In this document: positions 39,893 through 51,184 of the stretch, one piece after another
Numbering within the stretch: position 1 is the first letter of the stretch
How the letters are laid out: each line of letters starts with the position of its first letter
Assembly: GCA_015501585.1 (NCBI GenBank)
Contig: JADNRY010000015.1
Span: 186,001-250,000 of the forward strand
Length of the DNA stretch: 64,000 bases
DNA from: Rhodocollybia butyracea
Taxonomy: Eukaryota > Basidiomycota > Agaricomycetes > Agaricales > Omphalotaceae
Reading direction: 5' to 3'
Notes under the pieces: model-generated
Database searches by the model: none
The model's input: only the letters and a program-made list of their open reading frames with translations
Told to the model about the DNA's origin: nothing
Translations under genes and position numbers: made by a program

Positions 39893-42141
39893 TTATGAAA
39901 AATCTGCCTCGTCCGCATTCATAATCAACGTCGTAAAGAATCGGATAATCTCGAGATAGTGGTATAGGGGAATATCTATGTAGAAATACGTCAGCTCTTA
40001 AACCCATACAAGAAAATGCATTAAAACTTACTTTCATTCACCGTATGCATACCAGAAGCAATATCTCCCCCATCCACTGAGTTTTCGTGGTTGTACCGGA
40101 AGATATGGCGAGAAAGATTCCAATACGATTTGGTGTCTATACAGTTCAGGGAGTCAACGGCTAGATAGCGGACCACTTGTGCTCACCTGTGTTCCCCGAC
40201 AATATCCCCGGGCTGACGATAATATTATCATCACCAGTAACCCCCCGATGAGCATTATACGTAGCCTTGATAGTCCCGCTCAAGAAATTCCATTGATTAC
40301 TAGCCGTTGGTGTGCGGGGAGCAGGTTCAAGTCCGGAGTTGAATGCAATCGATAGTTCGACATGTCCATTGGAAGCATAGGCGGACGCTGGGCCAAAGTT
40401 TTCCCCGACGAGAGTCAAGTTGAGCGAGTGAGCAAGGTCGCTGATAGTTTGTCCGTCACGAATTAAAACTTCTTTGACTGAGCTATCGTAGAGAATGATA
40501 AACACATGCACACAGCCAGAGAAGCATATCAAAACTCACCTATCAGTGCTTATTCGATGATTGATGATGGCATAGGCGCTTTCTGGTAAAGCATTTGCTT
40601 TTACTCCACCCGTGATGATATCCACTGCTTGGGTCGTCCCCACTAAGCTTGAATAATGGCTGTCCCGCGACACGAGCAGCTCTTCCACTTTTCTCAGTGC
40701 GTTGTCAGAATAGGTAGATTCAATTATTGCTTTTTTGAGCTTGTGAGGTATACTTTCCCCGTGTGAGGCGTAGCAAAGGAGTGTGTCATGTAGTACAGAG
40801 CCACGAACCTGGAAACACAAGTCAGTCTACTACAAACTCTAAAGAAGGATACTCACGAGTTCGATTGGGTAAGGGTTCTTCTCAAGTTCGGTTATGAGCA
40901 AAGCGAGGTAGCCAATAGTCTATTGCGTGTGATAATTGCAGACAAAAACCCGCTAACGAAACACGTACCGTATGAGCGGGAGGAACACTTGAATGTCCTC
41001 CAGGTGAAGTAACATCGATCTTGACATCAACATATCCCTTCTCCGCCACACTAGGTGTAGCAAAGATCGTACCATAGATGTCTTTGAACCCTCCTATCGA
41101 CCAATATCCTCATCAAACCCAAAGATTTGGAAATGGAAACTACAAACCTCCTTCATCTATGATAAAAGCGAACGCATCTTGGCCAAAGGTGTCTTCGAGG
41201 ACCTTTGCAAGTGCGTTAGCACTCTGATAGTATCCACCAAAAAGCGTCTCAGAATCTACAAAAAAGTACAAAGTAGTACCACTTACATTGCCAGCAGACT
41301 CCTCATCATATCCAAATGCCAACACCAGCGTTCGGGCAGGAGTCCATCCTTTTCCAATCAACGTCTCCAATGTAAGCATAATTGCCGTTAGACTCGCTTT
41401 ATCATCGGAAGCGCCCCTCCCCCAGATTTTGGTTCCATCAAAGTATCCAAGGAAGGGCGGGTGAATCCATGAGTCCAGAGTTTCAGGATTAACAGGGACT
41501 ACATCTTGATGAGCAGCAAGAATGTATGGGTTGAGCGATGAGTCCGTTCCCGTCCATTCGTAGATGAGGCCATAGGTGTCGACTTTGGTGAGAGAAAGGG
41601 TTTCGTGACTGAAACAGGTTGTAAATACGTGATACCGAGGAGCATTGAACATACACAAGTGGGAATGCTTCAATCAGGTAATCATGTAGTTGACCCATCG
41701 TCTCCCATCGTGGGTCTTCACCTGGCGGAAGCATGTCGTCGTATGATACCGACCTGTGTGTGTTTATTGTCTAACGTAAAGAAGGAAGACAAGCTTGAAG
41801 ACAACCCACGGAATCTGTATCAGCCCACTCAGTTTATTGACCGCCAGATTTTCAAACTTCTCGGTCTCGAGTAACTCTGTTAGCTCTGTCCACACTTGAG
41901 CATTCTTGGAGATTTGTGGGTACAATGCTCCGACCTGTGTACAAATTCCTGTTGCATTCAACTGACAACTCGTCACTATGCAGAGCGCATGTTCAAATAA
42001 TGCGCTAGGCCACTCAAAGCGTCCGAAATAATTGGAGCATGAGACAATGGCGCCATGAATTAGAAGAACGTATAGCAGCCAGCGGCGACGCGACCTGCTT
42101 CGGTCATTGCTTGTGGGAAGGTTTCCATCTCCTTTGGCCAT
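39893..42141 (-). CDS. CPS1: Carboxypeptidase S-type M20 metallopeptidase (vacuolar)
   Basis: Zinc-dependent carboxypeptidase of the yeast Cps1 type, which enters the vacuole as a type II membrane protein. ATG at 42141 (MAKGDGNLPTSNDRSRSRRR) is followed by a signal-anchor, WLLYVLLIHGAIVSC. CTQVGALYPQ marks the mature start. M20 motifs: ILAAHQDVVPV (metal His/Asp), GRGASDDKASL, FGYDEESAGN (general base and metal Glu) and, later, VTSPGGHSSVPPAHT in the dimerisation lid. The C-terminal block has QWNFLSGTIKATYN and SPGILSGNT, ending IIRFFTTLIMNADEADFS. About nine exons with short introns. An upstream in-frame extension exists to about 42291, but the conserved N-terminus favours 42141. Confidence 0.92.
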
Positions 42142-43243
42142 CCTTGTGGTAGAGTTGCAAGTAGTATGTTTGGCATACATACACGCGTCGGCCAGACTGA
42201 GGAAGCGAATAGAAGTTGACGCATTACAACGTACGTCTAACTTTCGAGAGTGATAGCTTGAGCGCTTATTTCGTTTTTGCACAGTCAACAAATAATACTT
42301 CTTTACACGCGAACCCCTCTCCCAAGGAACCGCTTGAGGATCAGATGCAGTTGAGAGACTGAAGCACCTTCTGACCGTTCCAACTAGAATCTTCCATTGA
42401 CAAACTCTTCAGGCTTTAAAGCTTTACAGGGATGCGCCAATAACAACTCCCTTTCCGAACTTTATCGCTGCAGAAAACCCGATTGAATCGCGGAAGTTAA
42501 CATTTCTACTCTTAGCCAGATGCCAAGATGGCTCGTGTTGGTGTTACACTGGCCGCGTTACGGTGGTGGTATTACATCGAGTCTGTATAATTGGCATTGC
42601 AGATGCACTTCAATCGTGCGTATATGTCCATAACGAGAGTGAAAGATCAGCCTCACAGCGGCCAATGATGCTTTCTGCGGGAGCGTCCATCGAAAGTGTG
42701 CCATCACGTTGAGTCGAGCGTACCACAGCAGGATATGCTATTTACGTCTGTCGCGCTATCTTGGCCTAATCAATAATAACACCAGAGAAGACGAGATGGA
42801 ATCCAGAACAGTGAAACTTAAAGCACTTACCATTTTATAAGTTAAGTCCTAATTTGGTAAATAGTTCACACACCTATCAGCCTCAAAAGAAAAAAATATC
42901 TGTTCTTCAACCAAGAACACATTTCACCCCATCCATCATCGTCATTTCCTACATTCTCACTAGTGATCGTTGATTGAGATGGTGTACTTTCCTCTTCTCT
43001 AGGGCGATAGACCTGATAAGATGATGAGGTGGTTTTGTGTGTTAGAGCGAGCGCGCTCGACGTTGGGAGCTTATATCTTCGTGTTCTCGGCGCAAGCCAC
43101 AGGGATGCCAAGAGCTAGGGAACGTCGGACATCTGTAGTATAACGCATTATGTTTATATGATGCTATGGACTGTGTGTACTTCGATTCATATTACTACTG
43201 CTATTACGTTTAGAGCCCTGTCCCTGCCTCTCCTTCAGCTTTT
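42142..43243. other. Intergenic region, CPS1 / ARH1
   Basis: About 1.1 kb, promoter side of CPS1. A minus-strand stretch at 42866-43111 reads open with a splice-like acceptor (CCCTAG) before it, but has no ATG and no family match. It is not called. Confidence 0.35.
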
Positions 43244-44836
43244 TCAAGAATGGCTTTGCCTCACCCCAACCCATGCGCTCGCGCTCTTTTCCCTCTGCAG
43301 ACCCCGCTTTTTCTCCTCTGCATCTATAGCTAACCAGTCTTCGTACGTTGTTACAGCGGGCTCAGTGTGGTACCCAGAGATGAACGGCATGACAGGCGGT
43401 GAAGTTGACAGTGATAGAGCCCGAAGGATTTCAGGCGGCGCAGCATCCCAGGGCGAGGATGCAATGTGAGTCGAAGGGATATCAGTGGAGGAAGAAGTGT
43501 GATTAGTCCAATCCTCCAAAATTGCATCGGCGACAGAATAAGCGTCCATCATTGTACTGGCCAGTACACCTTTTGCACCGGTCGCAGCCCATCCCGAGGC
43601 GTATATTTTGGGATCTGCACTATCGAGATTCGTAGTCGACACTCGACCGCCTGGTAGAGTCTTTATATGTTTCGTGTCGGAATCATACCACTGAGCGTAG
43701 GGAGCACTGGAGTCGGGATCAGCGTGAAAGCCCAAGGCAGTGATGACGAGCGATGTTGGATGTAAGGATGCTACGGGGCTACCATCTTCTTTGACTAAAA
43801 GCCGCGCACGTTTGGTGACAGGATCGACAGCGGTATGATGAAGGAGAAGTAGTTGGGGAAGGTGTCCAAGATTATTAGGGTCAATCTTACTCCTCATATC
43901 ACTCCTCATATTGTTTTCACCCATGCCAATGATACCGTCTTCAGTCATTCCTATGATATCGTTTTCACCCATTCCCATGACATCGCGATAAAACTTCAAA
44001 GACCATGACTTCTGAGTTTCCCCGTATCGCTCTTTAGAACCTTTCTTGAGCAATTCCAGGGTCCTGGACTGTTGCCTAGTCTCAGGCTTTACGTCCAAGA
44101 CATTGTCAGAAAGAGGCTTCAGCGCGACTCCAGGCAAGTTCATCATTTCCCGCAATTCTTTCGTGGTAAACGCCGCCTCCAATGGCCCTCTACGGCCAAC
44201 GACAGATACGTGCTTGACTTGAGACGTTCTAAGCACTTCTAGGACATGATTCGGTACATCATATTTCTCCAAAATCTCTGGCGGACATAGCAACATCCTG
44301 GCAACGTCCAGCGAGACATTACCCATTCCAATGATAGAAACGTGTTTCGCAGAAGTAATACGAGGCGTTTGCGGGTTCGATGGATGGCGAGTGTACCAAT
44401 GAACTACATCCAGCGCGGAAATAACGGTGGTTTGCCCATCTTCATCCTGATATGACAATCGAGGATGCAGATTTGGTTTTGTACATCCCGTCGCGAAGAC
44501 CAAATGTGTATAGTTTTTCTTCAAAGAATTAAGCGACAAGGTTCCTTCATCTCCGTTCGACGTGACGTTTATATTTCCGAAAAACTTTAGCCTCGAGTCG
44601 GACGCTGCAGCGTCGAATTTGTGGGTGCAGTTTTTGACTTCGGGATGGTCTGGAGCGACGCCGTAGCGAACTAGACCGTGAGGAGACCAAAGACGGTCAA
44701 ATATGTGGATACGAAGAGAGTCTGAATATCTTTTGGGAAAAAGAGACAGAAGACGGGAGGCAACGTAGAAACCAGATGGTCCTCCACCGATGATGGCAAG
44801 TTTAAGAGGCCGCATACGGGCGGCTATTTCAATCAT
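43244..44836 (-). CDS. ARH1: NADPH:adrenodoxin oxidoreductase (mitochondrial Arh1/FDXR)
   Basis: Passes electrons from NADPH via FAD to mitochondrial ferredoxin for Fe-S cluster and heme A synthesis. A single uninterrupted exon of 530 residues, unusual in this intron-rich window. FAD-binding LAIIGGGPSGFYVASRLL at about residue 13; then RYGVAPDHPEVKN, the NADPH loop SIIGMGNVSLDVARML, VVGRRGPLEAAFT, and the second FAD block ASGWAATGAKGVLASTM. A short in-frame insertion (near 43885-43985) contains repeats of GMGEN and DIIGM/GIIGM; its DNA is locally duplicated. The N-terminus has only about ten residues before the FAD fold, with no clear presequence. An unseen upstream exon or unusual import is possible. 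Confidence 0.93.
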   Translation of the reverse strand: MIEIAARMRPLKLAIIGGGPSGFYVASRLLSLFPKRYSDSLRIHIFDRLWSPHGLVRYGVAPDHPEVKNCTHKFDAAASDSRLKFFGNINVTSNGDEGTLSLNSLKKNYTHLVFATGCTKPNLHPRLSYQDEDGQTTVISALDVVHWYTRHPSNPQTPRITSAKHVSIIGMGNVSLDVARMLLCPPEILEKYDVPNHVLEVLRTSQVKHVSVVGRRGPLEAAFTTKELREMMNLPGVALKPLSDNVLDVKPETRQQSRTLELLKKGSKERYGETQKSWSLKFYRDVMGMGENDIIGMTEDGIIGMGENNMRSDMRSKIDPNNLGHLPQLLLLHHTAVDPVTKRARLLVKEDGSPVASLHPTSLVITALGFHADPDSSAPYAQWYDSDTKHIKTLPGGRVSTTNLDSADPKIYASGWAATGAKGVLASTMMDAYSVADAILEDWTNHTSSSTDIPSTHIASSPWDAAPPEILRALSLSTSPPVMPFISGYHTEPAVTTYEDWLAIDAEEKKRGLQREKSASAWVGVRQSHS

Positions 44837-44963
44837 TACTTCTGACCATTGTCCAAAGGTGAGATTATATTACCATTAGTACACGGATTATCGTTACAAC
44901 CAAAACCAGTTAGAGTATTACAAACGGAACAAAATACATGGTGACTACGGTATATCACAAGAT

Positions 44964-46206
44964 TCAATACTTCAAATACGGATCGCTGAAACCGTCAAAA
45001 ATACGCTGCTCTTCATCGACTGGCATGTTGAACAAGAGATAGCTATCCGCAGTCATCAAATTCTCCAAATCCCCAAGACCGACGTTGTAATTCTGGAGCG
45101 CAGCGCCCTCTGCGTTAACTTGAGACGCCGTCATGCTCATGTCTTCGTTAGACCAGTACACCTCTGACTGTTGTCCTACGATATCAAAGGTGACTAACTC
45201 CGGATTATTAAAGTTTGATCGCTCGAGCTGCGACCAAGAATGTTCGGCAGCGGGGTAAGCGAGAGATGACGACGGTAAAGGGTTCTGCTCCATGGACGAA
45301 GCCAGTACAACGTCCGAGTTCCATTCGGAAAGAGACGAAGAAACCGCAACGAGAGGAGGCGTATGATAAGTGGAGGGAACTTCAAGTTTGGCAGTCGATG
45401 TGGGAGAACCGAACTTGAGAGGCGACAAGGACTAAACGATATTATGTTAGTTAACCGCGCGCGACGAAAGGTAAGAAAGAAAGACTGACCTCTGGCCTGG
45501 GTAGCAAGAGGGCGCTACCCAAAGAGCTACTTCCGCCTGAGGAATTGGTAGGCGAACCTGGCGAAGGGCTCGTCTCGACGGTTTGCATGTCCGACTTGGT
45601 CCTTCGAATGCCAATTCTCTCCTCAGGAGTGAGAGTAAAAGGCGGAACTGGGACAGAAGAAAACCTGTGCTTCCTATGTTTGGAAGTACCGGCAGGAAGA
45701 TATTCATCGTCAGAGCCTGCTCCGCACGACTCCAAGCGACTATCTGCCGATTTCGAGGGCCTGGAAACAGATTTCCAGCGCGTAATACGACGGTTAGACG
45801 ACGTGCGCCTCCTGACAGGTCGATAATGATACCCAGGGTGAGCGAGAGCATGGTCATTCTTCTCCTGCTCCGCCAGCTCTTTATAGTGATCTTTTTCGGT
45901 GCTCGACAGCAATTTCCATGCTTCTCCGGCTCGCTTGGACATGGTTTGTCTGTCGCTATCACCAGCTTGTGCGCCACGGGCGTTTTCACGAGAGTACTGG
46001 CATCGAAAAATGATGAATGCGTTTCTGGGGCGAGCGACGAAATCAGGGTGGCCTTTCTTAAGTCGAGGAATGTCGGTTTCCTCTTCGACAGAAGAAGAAC
46101 CGCATAAAGGGCTAGCGGGACTTTCGGGACTTTCGGGACTGTGACTGTCCGAGTCGAGTTCTGCTTTAGCCCAGCCAAAAATACGAGGGGACATTGGGGA
46201 AGACAT
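44964..46206 (-). CDS. HMG-box (MATA_HMG type) transcription factor
   Basis: Start MSSPMSPRIFGWAKAELDSD at 46206. One HMG box (about residues 55-135): HPDFVARPRNAFIIFRCQYS, then SKRAGEAWKLLSSTEKDHYK and HALAHPGYHYRPVRRR, the sequence-specific MATA_HMG type with basic tail. The rest is Ser/Pro-rich and probably disordered. A single intron (45432-45489) joins LLPRPE to SLSPLKFGSP. The model gives exactly 394 residues, ending SDPYLKY. Related agaric proteins control sexual development or clamp formation, but which of these is the orthologue cannot be told here. The target genes are unknown. Confidence 0.9.
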
Positions 46207-47540
46207 GGAAGATGTGAAAAAAGAATTTTAGGAAGGCCATCTTGGATCGTCTTTTTATCAACAGAAAAAGACCACTGAGCATTGACAAAAGAGTGCCCTG
46301 CATCTTAGATTGAAGATATTCAAATAGGTAATCGCGTGGCGACCAGGTGGCGACACCTGCCGATTTCAAGTGTTCCGGCCCTCGTCCAGAGCTATTGTAC
46401 CCCAGGATTTGCTTCCGCCGATTAGCGTGCGCGCAGAGGATGCTTTTTATGTTTTTTTTTGTCCAAGAAAATCCTGAATTTGCTCCCTCTAAGCGAAGCT
46501 CGTCACCTCAATGCTGATTATAGTAAGAACCAGCACATTGATAGTTTCTGTCCATCACGATCGTCGTAGTCTAAACTTAAAAAAATGAATCACTTGATAC
46601 AATTGCTACGAAATCACCATCTGGAGTATGTGTAGTCAGCTCTGGTGGCCTCCCTTGGCCTCCCCGAACTCAATCGCCGAAGCGCATAGGTCTGACTACT
46701 CGTTATATGGGGAAAGAAACAGGTCCGCGGACTGGGTCTACGGCGGGACCTGTTTCCGGAATATCTTTACGCCCTTCCGAGGCCACTGAGACGGCGAAGG
46801 TACTTAGTGGCATGTTTCAAAATGGAGAGCAGAAAGAAAGCTGAACTCCACTACTTAGTTTTGCGAGCCGGTCGATCACAGTCTACTTTGTTTTTTCTCA
46901 AGGGGGGAGTTGCTCCGGACCTTGTTGGTAACATTCCTTCTTGAAAAACTAGCACCTGATATCTTCAAGAATGGATTTCAAATTTATTTCCTAGTACTCT
47001 CCACAGTGGCCAGCGATTTATGGGAAGGGAGGAAAACCGGCCGGGGCCTTCAAGTTCAAGGCGCAGCGTTAGGGGAGCCCAGTGCTTGCACTACAAGGCC
47101 CTCCCGCTTCCAACCCGCTTCAGTTGCACTTAGCTTGCCCTCGATTCCTATAAAGTAGGCCGATACAGGCCGATACTAGCGAACGTTTCTGTAGAATTTG
47201 TGGAATTTCGATCTCCACAGTCCATGTTGGCCCTGTCGATTTAAGTTAAGATTTAGGTAGATCAATTTTGGTAGCACTTTCAATCAACACTGGGTGTCCG
47301 AGTAATATTTTGGGTCGGCACTAGCTTCAATGATTACTACCTATCACACAAAGCTCGCTCAAAATACCCTAACTGAAAATGCTGCTGGTCAAAGCCTCAT
47401 TGCAAAACGGTCAAAGCGTGGTATAGAACAATGGGCGCTTAACTCGCGTGGTTGACATCTATTTGTTTTACAATAAGCGCCCACGTTAACTTAGTCGAAG
47501 TGAGCCAGGACCCCTGATAGTAGGCGCTTATGACATGTGG
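46207..47540. other. Intergenic region with a hairpin
   Basis: No gene recognised. Near 46708-46759 an inverted repeat (GAAACAGGTCC ... GGACCTGTTTC, loop about 30 bp) can form a hairpin. The remainder is unremarkable. Confidence 0.4.
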
Positions 47541-47890
47541 AGGTTCGGATAAAAATGGTCCAAATGTTGGCCAAATCACATATTTTTGTTCGGATAAAAG
47601 TGACCACCACAGGCGGAAGTTGTGCAAGAAGTTCGGATAATTTTGGCCAGTTTCGGAAGGTAGTTAGCTTAGAAGGGTCAAGTAGGGTCAGATTTTGAAT
47701 GATTTTTGAGTGATTTTTGGCTCCAGGCGCATCAAATAAGTAATCACAGCCGCCGAACTGATTTTTTCAGCCAATTTTATGAGATTTTACGCCTCTACAG
47801 GCAGAAAAATCCGGCCCGGGACCAGGCTATGTACAAGTTCGGATAAAAACTAGGTCAAAAGTGAAAATTTGGTTCGGATAAAAACTGGGC
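47541..47890. repeat. Scattered GTTCGGATAAAA motif, five copies
   Basis: GTTCGGATAA occurs near 47543, 47589, 47631, 47834 and 47871, all on the plus strand, four followed by an A run. Spacing is irregular. No open frame spans it. It may be the remnant of a transposable-element end or a local regulatory array; the sequence does not decide. Confidence 0.55.
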
Positions 47891-48255
47891 CCCATACATG
47901 TCATCTTCACCTATTATCAGGGTCCTAGTGAGCCTGTGACCAAGTACTGATTTGCTTGAGCCGAGAAACATCAAGACAATCTTCGCCAGAAATGATCTCC
48001 ACGCTGCCCCACGTTTTCAACGGTCAAAAAGCGAGAGATCGCGAGCCTTCGCCTGCCTTCGCGAGCCCCGAGAACAATGAGAACGATCTGAGTCACGTGA
48101 CCTATATCTGTATTGCCAAAACCAGAACAAAAGGCTCTATTGTTTTCCTTATTGTTGTATTATTGAACGCGTCGCAATCGCCGGCCTTTTGAGCGCATCA
48201 CTCTCTATTTCTTTCTTTCTCTCTCACTACCATAATCTCGTTTCCTTCATTTACG

Positions 48256-51184
48256 ATGCTTCAGCTTTCTTCACTGCCTATAGGTGAGCTACTGAGCGTT
48301 CTTGCTTGTGTATCTCGTTCTAACGCGGTCTACAGGCAGCATGCTCTCATGTCTATTACTTTCATCCCCAATCAACCTTGTTGCAGCTGGTAAGTCTGTC
48401 TTTTCGGTGAAATCCACGCGTATTTCTCACGGATTTCCAACAGCAACCTCTAATGTCGTCTGCGTCGCAGGCCAATGCCTCGAGGGTTTTTCGAATACTA
48501 CTAGTGCGTAACTCTGAACTGAAAATATACTATAAGTGCTCATGTAAAACCTAGTCGGGATGACAATCTCTGCCTCTGGAGCGCAGACAAGTGCATTGTT
48601 ACTTCCTGGTCAGTATACAGCTACAACCAACCCAGAACTACTCCACAACCTCTTAACCTCATCCTCGGCGTCACTGTCACCTTCTTCCGGCTTCAACTCT
48701 TCTACCGTTTCTCTTCCTCTGACTGTCGCTTTGGAACCTGGTCTGGCCATCTATTCCGAATCTCTTTACGGAGGTTCTGCTGGATTCTCCGCACTTCCTA
48801 CAACTCCGGTTGGCAACACGTCTACTCCCCTGACGGCTCAATCTCTCGCACTCTCCTCCAACGTTTGGGCCGCTATAAATGTTGGCTCAACCAACCGCGT
48901 TATTTTTTGGAATTCTGTCCCCGATTTCTCACAGCTTGCTGTTTCAGGCTCGCTTTCATTGGTGGATATGGAATCCTCCGCTTGTGAGCCCGCATGTTCT
49001 GGAAATGGGATATGTACGTCGTCGGGCACCTGCTCCTGCGAATCCGGTTTTACAGGGCCGTCCTGCGAATCGTGCGAGTCGGGCTTCTTTGGGTCGTCTT
49101 GTCAAGCATGTCCGGCGGGATGTTCAGACTGCGACGATGGTATTTCCGGAACGGGAACCTGTTTGGCTTTCAATATCACTGGCACACCGTCCACTTGTAA
49201 CTGCATCAACGGTGAATGTGGCTCGAACGGCCAGTGTAGCTGCAATGCCGGGTGGACCACCGCTTCCAATGGCACTGCTTGTGCTCAGTGTGAAAGTGGA
49301 TTTTTCCTCACCTCCACCGGCGACTGCAAGATTTGCGCCATAGGTTGTTCCGCATGTGCCGATCTTACTGGCGAATGCCAAACGTGCAAGAGTGGGTTCA
49401 CCCAGGATGCCAACGATAAAACTCTATGCGATGCCGAACCGACCTCGACCAGCTCTGGAACTGTTTGTCCCGATGGCAGTTTCGGTTCTGGTGGTACTTG
49501 CAGTACCTGCTCTCCGAGCTGTCAGACTTGCAACGGACCCACTTCCAACGACTGTATCATTTGCGCCAGCGGGAGCTACGCCTTCAATGGGAGCTGTGTT
49601 ACTGCGAACTCTGGTGGTGTTTGCGCGGGAACTGGTCTTATTGCAGACAATAACAAAAAGGAATGTGACGGTATGTTTCTTGTTTCGATTTCTCCCTTAT
49701 CGTTTTGCTGATTTTATCTCTTAGCATGTGGCGCGAAATGTACATCTTGTGAGATTCCTGGATTCACCACTGCCTCTACCGTCAATCAACTGCAGTGTAC
49801 GGCCTGTCTTCCAGGTTCTTTCCTTTCGAATGGGACTTGTGCGGAGAGCTGTCCTGCAGGCACGTTTGTCTCGTCTCAGAACAGCTCTACGTGCACCTCC
49901 TGTTCCTCCTCGTGCTCCACTTGTGCGGGTTCTTCGACGTTTTGTCTTACTTGCCCAAATGGACAGCTTGCCTCGAATGGTCAGTGTGTCAGCGTCTGTC
50001 CCCCCAACACCGTCTCCTCGAATTCGACGAAAACCTGCCTCAGCTGCCATCCGGATTGTGTTACTTGCTCTGGTACTTCTTTCGACCAATGCCTATCATG
50101 TCCACCCGACCGGCCCGTGCTGAGTGAAGGGCGCTGCTTTCCCACATGCGCCCAATCACAGTTCTTCGACAGCACCAGTCGATCATGTCAAGCTTGTGAC
50201 TCGAGCTGCTCGAGCTGTTCAGACTCTGGTGCTTCCAACTGTCTTGCATGTTCGAGCTCTTCGCAAGTCCTCCATGGTGGTTCCTGTGTGTCCGCCAATT
50301 GCAACGGCACATCCAGTGTCATACCTGGACTGGGGGTCTGTCTTTCCGATCTCGTCCAAGTAACCTCCAGCACTGCAGCACCACTTCCTAGCATCAGCGG
50401 ACTTACACAACCTACCATCGTGCAAACTTCCAAACGTCTTCAGTGGTGGGAGATTCTTCTTATGGCACTCGGTTGCGCCTTTATTTTCCTCGCCGTCGTT
50501 TGGTGCTGGAGACGCCGTGCCCGGAAGCAGAGAGCGAAGCAAACCAAAGCTTTCGCCCAGGCTAAGAAGCTCGATCAATCCACCAACTGGAGATGGAGAC
50601 TTGTGAGATTCGGAGAGAAACTCTTTGGTCACCGAGCTAGTAAGCGCGCATATCCTGAGCCGACACCCGCTCTTGAAGACTCTGAGGCCATCAAGCTGAT
50701 GAAGATGAGGAACGCAGAGGAGGCTAGACATCACCAGGAGGTGGAGAAGATGATGCTGATTTCGGACTATCAGTACGCTAGCGACAAGCGATCCAGTCAT
50801 AGTCCTTCGGTCCTTCCTTCCCTTTATGACGTTGGACGATCACGGCAGCACCTTAAGGTCGATTCCCCCAACCACCACCTCTCTGGTCCTTCATTATACT
50901 CTCAGGTCACGGGTTTACCACGCAATGGACCTGAACCACGACAGCCTGTCAAGAAGGATTTACTTGGATCTCGTTTTTCAGCTTCGTCGCTGAATTCATC
51001 TCTACGTTCTGATGGCTCCAGATCGAGAGATCTCACCGGGCATCACACTCCTGCTGAGCAGTATGCGATGTCCGTGAAATCTGACCTTCTGATTGATACC
51101 TCTGTTCAACCGGATTGGATCCAGCCTACGCACACGGGGGCTACAGTGGTTACTGTTTCCTCCAAGAATCCATTCAGAAAATAG
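48256..51184 (+). CDS. Cysteine-rich type I membrane protein with EGF/furin-like repeats
   Basis: Introns 48284-48335, 48390-48443, 48504-48554 and 49671-49724 give an intact 905-residue product. The N-terminus has a hydrophobic leader (MLSCLLLSSPINLVAA) fitting a signal peptide. About 220 residues of a Ser/Thr-rich, all-beta-like N-domain follow. Then come EGF-like CSGNGICTSSGTCSCESGF and a long run of furin/growth-factor-receptor-like Cys repeats (CxxCxxxCxxC pattern: CPAGCSDCDDG, CKICAIGCSACADL, CSTCSPSCQTCNGP, CSSSCSTCAGS) to about residue 640. One TM helix (WEILLMALGCAFIFLAVVWCW, about 661-681) is followed by a basic stop-transfer (RRRARKQRAK). The roughly 220-residue cytoplasmic tail is Ser-rich. 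Likely at the cell surface or in the secretory path; ligand and role unknown. Confidence 0.88.

Noticed and set aside
42866..43111. Minus-strand open stretch before ARH1's 3' end
   Set aside because: No ATG in frame; a splice-like acceptor precedes it, but no matching upstream exon or family could be found.
47956..48192. Plus-strand open frame just before the EGF-repeat gene
   Set aside because: Ends before the real start, has no motif and lies in the promoter region.
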